The notes beneath the pieces are model-generated. The model saw nothing but the letters and a program-made list of their open reading frames with translations, ran no database searches and was not told the origin of the DNA. A stretch of DNA of 25,940 bases from CAZKEG01 sp964601575 (GTDB taxonomy: Bacteria; Desulfobacterota; Thermodesulfobacteria; Thermodesulfobacteriales; Thermodesulfatatoraceae): the NCBI GenBank assembly GCA_964601575.1, contig CAZROA010000017.1, forward strand, positions 1-25,940, written 5' to 3'. Position 1 is the first letter of the stretch. The number at the start of each line of letters is the position of its first letter. A program made the translations under genes and the position numbers. This document shows, in pieces, positions 1 to 4,587 of the stretch.

Positions 1-1
1 A

Positions 2-130
2 GATTACAAGAAGTATCTCTGTGCAATTCATCGATTGGCAAATGAGTTAGGATGGAAAGTGCAAGAAGTCGATCTTGCGATCTGGGAATATGATCGAGCA
101 AATAATGGATCTAAAAATAATGAGAATTAA
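2..130 (+). CDS. C-terminal end of an unrecognised protein (5' end outside window)
   Basis: An open frame enters from the left edge and ends at TAA 128-130, giving the last 42 residues of a protein. The visible part starts DYKKYLCAIHRLANELGW, continues with an acidic-hydrophobic stretch ending in LAIWEYDRAN, and finishes with a low-complexity polar tail. It looks like a helical C-terminal domain, but I do not recognise a family. Six bases after the stop begins an attC-like site (136-196), so by its position this is the gene of the integron cassette immediately to the left. Base composition is AT-rich like the rest of the array. Function is unknown; only the reading frame and the cassette context are supported. 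Confidence 0.6.
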   Translation, partial: DYKKYLCAIHRLANELGWKVQEVDLAIWEYDRANNGSKNNEN

Positions 131-135
131 AAATT

Positions 136-196
136 TTCTAACAATCTGCTTCAGCGGAAGGTGCTATAGCGCCACCACTGAACTTGGGCATTAGAT
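136..196 (+). other. integron attC recombination site 1
   Basis: A 61-base imperfect inverted repeat follows the stop codon of the preceding gene. The left outer arm TTCTAAC (136-142) pairs with the right outer arm ATTAGAT (190-196). The inner arms CTTCAGCGG (149-157) and CCACTGAAC pair with extrahelical bases, as is usual for attC sites folded as single strands. The centre holds a GGTGC/GCGCC hairpin with a TATA loop. The right arm aligns with three other sites in the window (420-441, 1083-1104, 1831-1852). The cut-point triplet is ATT where the consensus is GTT. Identification is by architecture and by repetition within the window. Confidence 0.72.
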
Positions 197-224
197 TGAA
201 AAAAATTTAAAAAGTTTAAATTTT

Positions 225-230
225 TATAAA
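225..230 (+). promoter_or_regulatory. candidate -10 box for the HicB/VapBC cassette
   Basis: TATAAA sits in an extremely AT-rich stretch (197-239) between attC site 1 and the first gene. Transcription would start near 237, about 18 bases before the preferred start codon at 255. No well-spaced -35 box is visible: a TTGAAA at 196-201 is about 23 bases away, which is too far. The call is weak, but toxin-antitoxin cassettes usually carry their own promoter. Confidence 0.3.
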
Positions 231-254
231 AATATTTTAATGCAGGAGAAAGAG

Positions 255-449
255 ATGAAAGTAACCGTAATAATAGAAAAAGACGAATTCGGATATTATG
301 TCTATTGTCCTGAATTGAAAGGTTGTCATACCCAAGGAGATAGTTTGGAAGAGGTTTTAAAAAATATCAAAGAAGCTGTAGAATTATATTTAGAAACTTT
401 AGATGAAGAAGAAAGTGGGTCGCTGAGTTTGGACGTTAGAAAAGATTAA
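255..449 (+). CDS. HicB-like antitoxin-family protein, solitary
   Basis: The 64-residue product has the HicB fold signature: an N-terminal strand MKVTVIIEKDEFGYYVYCPE, then LKGCHTQGDSLEEVLKNIKEAVELYL. HicB proteins bind and neutralise the HicA mRNA interferase and often autoregulate. No HicA-like dsRNA-binding toxin gene is adjacent, so this is an orphan or a stand-alone HicB-like protein. I chose the start at 255 because AGGAG lies 6 bases upstream; an in-frame ATG at 240 has no ribosome binding site and would place AGGAG inside the gene. The last nine codons (SLSLDVRKD) coincide with a relic attC right half at 420-441. The normal HicB C-terminus therefore seems to have been replaced by recombination-site sequence. 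It is followed 13 bases later by a VapBC pair. Confidence 0.75.
   Translation: MKVTVIIEKDEFGYYVYCPELKGCHTQGDSLEEVLKNIKEAVELYLETLDEEESGSLSLDVRKD
420..441 (+). other. relic attC right half inside the 3' end of the HicB-like gene
   Basis: TCGCTGAGTTTGGAC followed by GTTAGAA aligns almost base for base with the right halves of the intact sites at 1083-1104 (CCGCTGAGTTTGAGT, ATTAAGT) and 174-196 (CCACTGAACTTGGGC, ATTAGAT). It has the canonical GTT cut triplet (435-437). No matching left arm (TCTAAC with a CTTCAGCG-like inner arm) occurs in the preceding 100 bases. The left half therefore appears deleted, joining two formerly separate cassettes (HicB and VapBC). Confidence 0.6.
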
Positions 450-462
450 AAGGAGAAAATTT

Positions 463-663
463 ATGCGTATTATTTTAGAAGTTGAAGATAATAAAGAAGG
501 TAGAGCTTTGATGAAGTTTTTAAAACAGTTATCTTTTGTAAGAATAGAAGAAATTCAAAAACAAAGAAGAAAAAAAGGATTAAAATTTGAAGAAATTTTT
601 GGTCTCTGGAGAAATAGAGATATTACAAAAGAAAAATTGAGAGAAAAAGCATGGAGAATATAA
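463..663 (+). CDS. VapB-like antitoxin
   Basis: This small basic protein of 66 residues sits directly upstream of, and overlapping by 13 bases, a PIN-domain toxin gene. The C-terminal segment (FGLWRNRDITKEKLREKAWRI) is the conserved toxin-binding tail of many VapB/DUF2281-like antitoxins, which end with a tryptophan-containing helix and an LR..AW motif. The N-terminal half (about residues 1-30) is strand-helix and would serve for dimerisation or DNA binding. A ribosome binding site GGAG lies 7 bases before the ATG. It would neutralise the VapC below and probably repress the shared promoter. The exact antitoxin subfamily is not settled. Confidence 0.7.
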   Translation: MRIILEVEDNKEGRALMKFLKQLSFVRIEEIQKQRRKKGLKFEEIFGLWRNRDITKEKLREKAWRI

Positions 664-1040
664 AAGTTTTGTGTGATACAGATGTAATCATTGAATATTT
701 AAAAGGCAACGAAACAACGAAGAAAATTTTTGATAAACTAAAGAATAAAAATATTGCATTAAGTGCCATTACTTTAATGGAACTATTTTACGGTGCTATT
801 AATAAGCGAGAATTAAATAAAATTAAAAGAGCGCTAAGTGAATTTGATATATTATTGTTAAATGAAGATATTACACAAATAGCAGTAGAGTTAATTGAGA
901 AATACTCAAAAAGTCATGGATTAAAAATACCAGATGCTTTGATAGCTTCTACTGCTATCTATTATGATATTACTTTATGGACTTACAATGTTAAAGATTT
1001 CCGTTTTATAGATAATGTAAGGCTATTTAAAGAAGAATAA
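651..1040 (+). CDS. VapC-type PIN-domain ribonuclease toxin
   Basis: The 129-residue product has the full set of PIN acidic residues. CDTDVIIEYLKG near the N-terminus carries the first catalytic aspartate (D9). ITLMELFYGA carries the conserved glutamate near residue 44. IPDALIASTA carries the third acidic residue near 93, and TYNVKDF a fourth near 113. PIN toxins cleave tRNA or rRNA in a Mg-dependent manner. It overlaps its antitoxin gene by 13 bases, which implies translational coupling. The stop codon is followed one base later by attC site 2 (1042-1104), the standard gene-attC arrangement of an integron cassette. Toxin-antitoxin cassettes are known to stabilise large integron arrays. Confidence 0.88.
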   Translation: MENIKVLCDTDVIIEYLKGNETTKKIFDKLKNKNIALSAITLMELFYGAINKRELNKIKRALSEFDILLLNEDITQIAVELIEKYSKSHGLKIPDALIASTAIYYDITLWTYNVKDFRFIDNVRLFKEE

Positions 1041-1041
1041 T

Positions 1042-1104
1042 TTCTAACAAGTCTCTTCAGCGGATCGGCGAATATCGCCGATCCGCTGAGTTTGAGTATT
1101 AAGT
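1042..1104 (+). other. integron attC recombination site 2
   Basis: Outer arms are TTCTAAC (1042-1048) and ATTAAGT (1098-1104). The centre is a perfect 14-base-pair stem, CAGCGGATCGGCGA (1058-1071) against its complement (1075-1088), with a three-base ATA loop. It is followed by AGTTTGAGTATTAAG, not by a T-run, so it is not a Rho-independent terminator. The left arm shares TTCTAACAA and CTTCAGCGGA with site 1. It is the clearest attC in the window. Confidence 0.78.
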
Positions 1105-1167
1105 TTCCCTTATTTAGTTATAATTTTTTATTCAGTTATAATTTTAGCTATCAGAAGAGGAAAAAAC

Positions 1168-1618
1168 ATGTTTACACAGATAAGAATCGAGGCTTATAAG
1201 TCTTTTACTAAAAGAGTGTCTGGCTGAAAGGGAAAACCCAAGAGGAAAATGGAGTTTATATATTTCTTACCATGCTTATTTCTGGTGGACTGATATGCAA
1301 AGTAGGCAAAGGACTCGAATCTATGAGATTGATCAAGAACAGGGTGACAAAATCCTTAATGGTTTCATAGACATAAATATTCGTTCCAGAATTAGTAAGG
1401 ATTTGCCAATTGTGCTTACTGCTTTGGCTGCCGACAAACGCCTAATCTCAAATAATCGGCAAGATCGAAAGCATTTTCAAGATGCTTGTGCGTGGGCTGA
1501 CTCTCTTAGCGATCTGCTTTGGCCTTGGCCTTTAACAAAGGTACCTGAATGGTTGTTTAGAGGGGCTCCTTCAGATCCGAAGTACAAATTATGTTGTAAG
1601 ATAACAGAGAATCAATAG
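1168..1618 (+). pseudogene. frameshifted cassette gene, function unknown (weak PIN-like C-terminal half)
   Basis: An ATG at 1168 with an excellent ribosome binding site (AGAAGAGG, 7 bases upstream) opens a frame MFTQIRIEAYKSFTK that stops at TGA 1225. The +1 frame is then open from about 1184 to TAG 1616. Removing one A from the AAAA run at 1210-1213 joins them into a protein of about 149 residues, continuing ECLAERENPRGKWSLYISYH. The only ATG in the second frame (1295) is internal and has no ribosome binding site. The segment ISKDLPIVLTALAADKRLIS followed by N-N and an acidic residue is reminiscent of the C-terminal part of PIN nucleases, but I do not recognise the family. Possible explanations are decay of the cassette gene, a sequencing error in the homopolymer, or slippage expression. 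Confidence 0.55.
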
Positions 1619-1725
1619 TAGAAAAAATGGATTATCAAATTTGTGACTTTTTGGTCTATATTCTTCAGGGCTGAAAGAGAAAAAATGTCATACATTAAAT
1701 GCCTCCATTAATGGAAGCGCTTTAA

Positions 1726-1774
1726 AATTCAACTGCCATTTTAATGCTATAATTTTCACACCGCCAGTTGAATT
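1726..1774. repeat. 10-base perfect inverted repeat in cassette leader/trailer
   Basis: AATTCAACTG (1726-1735) is repeated in inverted form as CAGTTGAATT (1765-1774) with a 29-base loop that contains an extended -10 promoter. A separate 12-base palindrome TCCATTAATGGA lies at 1704-1715. Between the frameshifted gene (ends 1618) and attC site 3 (starts 1782) there is otherwise no open frame. The arms flank the promoter, so an operator or an RNA hairpin is possible; no function is shown. Confidence 0.4.
1745..1753 (+). promoter_or_regulatory. extended -10 promoter for the membrane-protein cassette
   Basis: TGCTATAAT is a textbook extended -10 element (TGnTATAAT). No good -35 is present, which is tolerated by this promoter class. 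Transcription would begin near 1760, read through attC site 3 and enter the gene at 1849. The promoter sits in the tail of the preceding cassette rather than in the cassette it would drive. Confidence 0.5.
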
Positions 1775-1781
1775 ATCATCA

Positions 1782-1852
1782 CATAACCAATCGCTGAGGA
1801 GGGATGAGCAATAATCCAGCAGCTCTTGTCCACTCTTAGTTCGGTGTTATGG
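1782..1852 (+). other. integron attC recombination site 3
   Basis: The outer arms CATAACC (1782-1788) and GTTATGG (1846-1852) are complementary over CATAAC/GTTATG. The inner left arm CTGAGGAGGGATGAGC (1793-1808) pairs with AGCTCTTGTCCACTCTTAG (1821-1839) with small bulges. The loop is about a dozen bases. The right arm resembles the TTTAGTGTTATG end of Vibrio-type sites and has the canonical GTT. It differs in sequence from sites 1 and 2 but keeps the architecture. The ATG at 1849 lies inside the right core site. Confidence 0.62.
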
Positions 1853-2256
1853 GAAAACCTGATATGAACATCTTCATAAAATATGGTCTGAGTTGGATCG
1901 GACTGGTGGCTCTCGCTATCTTTAATGGAGTTATCAGAGAAAAATGGTATGGACAATTTATGAACGAGTTGTCAGCCCATCAATTGTCCACATTAATGGG
2001 GATCGTCCTCTTAGGATTTTTTGTCTGGATTCTCACAGGAATTTGGCCAATCGAATCAGCAGAGCAGGCCTTTTTAATAGGTGGTATGTGGCTGATCCTA
2101 ACTATTACTTTTGAATTTCTTTTTGGTCATTATGTGATAGGCCATTCCTGGCATAGACTCTTTTACGATTACAGTATCTTCAAGGGCAGAGTTTGGATAT
2201 TTGTCTTGATATGGATAACTATAGCACCATATTTATTTTATAAAATTCGATCCTAA
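1849..2256 (+). CDS. small four-helix integral membrane protein, function unknown
   Basis: The 135-residue product has four likely membrane segments, at about residues 13-30, 45-66, 72-95 and 112-132, separated by short loops. The conserved-looking polar stretch GHYVIGHSWHRLFYDY lies between helices 3 and 4. I have a general impression of a widespread family with the features INGAIRE near the N-terminus, EFLFGHYV..HSW in the middle and APYLFYK at the end, but cannot name a function. The first ATG (1849) lies inside attC site 3 and has no ribosome binding site. An ATG at 1864 has GGGA 10 bases upstream and would start directly before helix 1. Either start is possible. It is the last cassette gene before the host-like sequence. 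Confidence 0.75.
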   Translation: MGKPDMNIFIKYGLSWIGLVALAIFNGVIREKWYGQFMNELSAHQLSTLMGIVLLGFFVWILTGIWPIESAEQAFLIGGMWLILTITFEFLFGHYVIGHSWHRLFYDYSIFKGRVWIFVLIWITIAPYLFYKIRS

Positions 2257-2270
2257 CGCCAAGAATCTGT
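2252..2270 (+). other. possible truncated attC left arm at the array end
   Basis: CCTAACGCCAAGAATCTG overlaps the stop codon of the membrane protein gene and resembles an attC left core (YYTAAC plus inner arm). No complementary GGCGTTAGG right arm follows before the next gene, which ends at 2294. This could be the left remnant of the last attC, cut when the array end was rearranged. The match is short and could be chance. Confidence 0.33.
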
Positions 2271-2293
2271 AACTAAAAGTTTAAGGTAGTTTT

Positions 2294-2677
2294 TTAGATA
2301 AGTTTTGAAATGTCTTTGTCGAAGCTGATTGGTTTGTAGTCTTTCACCTTAGCCCAAGCCAGAATGATAGCGTCCACCACGTCAATGCTCTTTCGGCCAA
2401 AGATTTTCAAGGCCTCCCGATAAACGTCTAGCTCTCCGGTTAACCCCTTGTAATCAAGGAGTCGGGATAGCTTGACCACCACTTCACCCTTTGGCACGCC
2501 ATAAATCTTTAGAAGGACATAAACACTTTCAGCGAGCACGCTTTCGGGAATGAAGGCTGCAATTTCTCCAAGCTTAACTTTTTCCCAGAAAGACCGAGCC
2601 TTTTCAAAATGTTCCTGGTGGTCGGCAAGGAGGTAACGGATGATGACATTCGTATCAATCACCACCAAACTTTTCAC
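2294..2677 (-). CDS. VapC-type PIN-domain toxin (second TA system)
   Basis: This PIN-domain protein of 127 residues has the acidic residues VIDTNVIIRYLLAD (D8), ESVLAESVYVL (glutamate near 49), IDVVDAIILAWAK (aspartate near 100) and a final SFDKDISKL. These build the Mg-dependent RNase site. It belongs to the group with a YLLADH N-terminal motif. It overlaps the upstream AbrB-type antitoxin gene by 23 bases, which is the usual order and coupling. GC content is close to that of the core genes to the right, unlike the AT-rich cassettes to the left, so it was probably resident before or apart from the array. Confidence 0.88.
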   Translation of the reverse strand: MKSLVVIDTNVIIRYLLADHQEHFEKARSFWEKVKLGEIAAFIPESVLAESVYVLLKIYGVPKGEVVVKLSRLLDYKGLTGELDVYREALKIFGRKSIDVVDAIILAWAKVKDYKPISFDKDISKLI

Positions 2678-2891
2678 GCACGGCCTCCGTCCAGGCCTTC
2701 TCTTTAGCCTCTTCTATAGAAATGGGCTTGGCATATTTCTTTAGTGAGCCTGCCAAATCTTCCACCGGCTCAATAACCACCGTTCGGCCCTTGAGGACGA
2801 GCTTAACTACCTTGGAACCTAGGGCTTCCCTAATCTGCCTGGGCAGAGTGATCTGGCCCTTACGGGAAATCTTAACCGTCTTGATAAACAT
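2655..2891 (-). CDS. AbrB/MazE-fold antitoxin (VapB type)
   Basis: The 78-residue product begins with a swapped-hairpin AbrB DNA-binding domain: VKISRKGQITLPRQIREAL followed by KVVKLVLKGRTVVIEPVED. The C-terminal tail (about residues 50-78, ending EAVREKFGGD) would wrap onto the PIN toxin encoded next. A ribosome binding site AGGAG lies 7 bases before the ATG. The promoter (2923-2950) carries a perfect palindrome in its spacer, so autoregulation by this protein or by the toxin-antitoxin complex is likely. Confidence 0.88.
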   Translation of the reverse strand: MFIKTVKISRKGQITLPRQIREALGSKVVKLVLKGRTVVIEPVEDLAGSLKKYAKPISIEEAKEKAWTEAVREKFGGD

Positions 2892-2922
2892 AAGACTTCT
2901 CCTATTAGTAAAGCTAAAATTA

Positions 2923-2950
2923 ATTGTAAAGCAAATTTAAATTTCGACAA
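2923..2950 (-). promoter_or_regulatory. promoter and palindromic operator of the AbrB/PIN operon
   Basis: Reading the - strand, TTGTCG (2950-2945) is a -35 box, followed by 16 bases and TACAAT (2928-2923) as -10. The spacer contains AAATTTAAATTT, a perfect 12-base palindrome (2933-2944). The predicted start of transcription is about 25 bases before the antitoxin ATG. A repressor bound at the palindrome would sit on the promoter. Confidence 0.5.
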
Positions 2951-3075
2951 CTATTCACTAAGGTAGGATCAAGCCCTGGCACGCGCAGTAGCTCCTCCTT
3001 TGAAGCCTTTACCGGAGAAAATGGTGGGTTGGCCTGGGGCCTTCCATATCTAAGAACAAGCCCACTGATAACAAG
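2951..3075 (-). pseudogene. degraded helix-hairpin-helix gene fragment
   Basis: The - strand frame open between the stop at 3078-3076 and the TAA at 2922-2920 encodes NPPFSPVKASKEELLRVPGL and a further DPTLV. This matches the helix-hairpin-helix wording A..EELLRVPG.gp..a found at the C-termini of UvrC, of ComEA-like proteins and of a radical SAM DNA modification/repair family. The frame has no start codon, is only 51 codons long, and the expected HhH continuation (AxxI) is lost. It is best read as the 3' relic of a lost gene. The rest of the 2951-3126 gap shows nothing else. Confidence 0.4.
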
Positions 3076-3126
3076 TCACAAGGAAAGATTAGGGTTAGGA
3101 ATCAAGAGATTTCAGAAAATCCTTGT

Positions 3127-3531
3127 TTAAATTAAGCCTAATCTTAATAACCAATTTTTGATTTTGAGATCGGTGCCGATGATGTGGTCTACCAGCCAGT
3201 CCCGTAAAAATAGCAACAAATCATATTTGGATACTTTTTTCTGTTCATAACGCCTCTTAAACTCAAAGACCTCTAAGACCAGCCGTTCGTGCTCCGCCCG
3301 GTGTTCCTCGTATTCAGGATAGTTTATCCTTTGCATCAATTCCTCTTCATCCCGAAAATGGTTTTCAGCATAGTTGATCAGTTGAATGAGAACCTCATCG
3401 ATGATCTTGTTAGAACAACCGGAATGGATCTTCTTGTGCAGTAAATTTAAGAGTTTGACCAGCTCTTGATGTTGACGATCAACTTTAGGGTCTCCAATAC
3501 AATACGAAGAATGCCAAACAACGAATTCCAT
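3127..3531 (-). CDS. bacteriohemerythrin
   Basis: This is a single-domain hemerythrin of 134 residues with a non-heme di-iron O2-binding site. Counting from the chosen start, the ligands are H21 (RQHQ), H58 and E62 (NHFRDEE), H77 and H81 (HRAEH), H116 and D121 (DHIIGTD). That is the exact canonical spacing. Such proteins bind or sense oxygen in anaerobes and microaerophiles. An in-frame ATG lies 9 codons upstream at 3558, but the start at 3531 is preferred because a GGGGGGAG Shine-Dalgarno stretch lies 4 bases before it and the family begins close to the W of VVWHSSY. It stands alone, divergent from the DsrE2 gene. Confidence 0.93.
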   Translation of the reverse strand: MEFVVWHSSYCIGDPKVDRQHQELVKLLNLLHKKIHSGCSNKIIDEVLIQLINYAENHFRDEEELMQRINYPEYEEHRAEHERLVLEVFEFKRRYEQKKVSKYDLLLFLRDWLVDHIIGTDLKIKNWLLRLGLI

Positions 3532-3685
3532 CTCACTCCCCCCTTTTGAATTCCCCACCCTTGTCCATTTATCGGAACAAGTTCATCATTTTTGAATAGT
3601 TTTTCGATTATAAACTTTACAAAGTCTATCTTTTAGATTTGTCTTCTAAGCCGAGACCAAGAAAATTTTCTATAAGGGGGGGAAT

Positions 3686-4135
3686 ATGGACCAAAACAGG
3701 GCAAAAGTTGCTTGTACCTTTATTTGTAGTCGGGATACCCTTGACGGGGCCTATCCGCCTCTTATTTTGGCCATTAATGCCCGGAGATTGGGCATGGAGG
3801 CCACCATTTTCTTTACCTTTATGGGCATTAACGTCATCAGAAAAGACGGGGCCCGAAAATGTAAATTTATCCCTCCCGGGGTGTTAGGAGCCATTCCGGG
3901 AATGGCCATCTTGGCCACTAAAATGATGCAGAAAAAGATAGAAGCCGCTAACATTCCTTCTTTACCCGAGCTGTTGGAGATGGCTCAATTGGAAGGGGTT
4001 CGTTTTGTAGCCTGTAAAATGACCGTAGACATGATGAATCTCAAGGAAGAGGACTTTATCGAGGGCGTGGCCATCGAGACCGCGGAAGACTATCTTAAGT
4101 ATGCTCAGAACTGCCGCATAAATATGTTCATGTGA
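3686..4135 (+). CDS. DsrE2-like DsrE/DsrF/peroxiredoxin-family protein
   Basis: A 149-residue cytoplasmic protein of the DsrE superfamily. Features are a Rossmann-like N-terminal strand (VACTFICSRDTLDGAYPPL), the ARRLGMEATIFFTFMGI block, and the DsrE2-type C-terminal motif FVACKMTVDMM with the single conserved cysteine C110. DsrE and Tus family members carry sulfur as a persulfide on such a cysteine, and DsrE2 proteins are found with rhodanese, TusA and sulfur-oxidation genes. A strong ribosome binding site (AAGGGGGGGAAT) precedes the ATG. The next gene (4177) encodes a DUF523 protein with conserved cysteines; the pair may act together in sulfur handling, which is inference. Confidence 0.82.
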   Translation: MDQNRAKVACTFICSRDTLDGAYPPLILAINARRLGMEATIFFTFMGINVIRKDGARKCKFIPPGVLGAIPGMAILATKMMQKKIEAANIPSLPELLEMAQLEGVRFVACKMTVDMMNLKEEDFIEGVAIETAEDYLKYAQNCRINMFM

Positions 4136-4176
4136 GAAATTGGCCGGGTGTCTAGAATAGCTAAAAGGGGATTGCC

Positions 4177-4587
4177 ATGGGGGAGCCGATCCTTGTCTCA
4201 GCTTGTTTATTCGGGCTTTGTACCCGTTATGACGGGGCCTCAAAGGAAGACCCAACCATCCTTTCCCTCATCTCTGAAGCCAGGTTTATTCCTGTTTGCC
4301 CGGAACAATTAGGGGGGCTTCCCACCCCAAGGCCGCCGGCGGAGATCGTAGGCGGTGATGGATTGGCGGTGCTTGAAGGCCAGGCCCGGGTCATAAACCA
4401 AGAAGGCGAGGACGTGACCAAGGCCTTTCTCAAAGGGGCGGAAGAGGCCCTACGTTTAGCCAAACTCTTTGGGGTCAGGCGGGCTATTTTGAAGAGTCGA
4501 AGCCCTTCCTGCGGCCTTACTCCCAAACTCGGAGTGGCCGCGGCAAGGCTCTTAGCCGCCGGGATTAAGGTGGAAGAATGGGGCTAA
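4177..4587 (+). CDS. DUF523 family protein, short variant
   Basis: The protein has the DUF523 hallmarks: VSACLFG with a CTRYDG block near the N-terminus (C10, C15), FIPVCPEQLGGLPTPRPP in the middle and KSRSPSCG near residue 110. The conserved cysteines suggest metal or sulfur binding; the biochemical role is not known. At 136 residues it is shorter than most members. After SPSCG the family normally has a loop of roughly ten extra residues (IYDGTF-like, ending in a G-D-G-V turn) before GVAAALL; here the chain goes directly from SCGLTPKL to GVAAARLL. AAAAGGGGATT precedes the ATG. The last 36 bases overlap the 3' end of pgpA on the other strand. Confidence 0.85.
   Translation: MGEPILVSACLFGLCTRYDGASKEDPTILSLISEARFIPVCPEQLGGLPTPRPPAEIVGGDGLAVLEGQARVINQEGEDVTKAFLKGAEEALRLAKLFGVRRAILKSRSPSCGLTPKLGVAAARLLAAGIKVEEWG

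Noticed and set aside
240..254. Upstream ATG for the HicB-like gene
   Set aside because: It has no ribosome binding site, whereas AGGAG inside this extension serves the ATG at 255 with good spacing.
1058..1088. Strong 14-base-pair hairpin after the VapC gene as a Rho-independent terminator
   Set aside because: No T-run follows on either strand, and flanking arms pair beyond the stem in attC fashion, matching two other sites in the window.
4552..4560. PgpA C-terminus ending in GG as a hint of a sulfur-carrier tail for the E1-like protein
   Set aside because: PgpA is a polytopic membrane enzyme with intact motifs and is 20 kb away; the GG ending is most simply chance.
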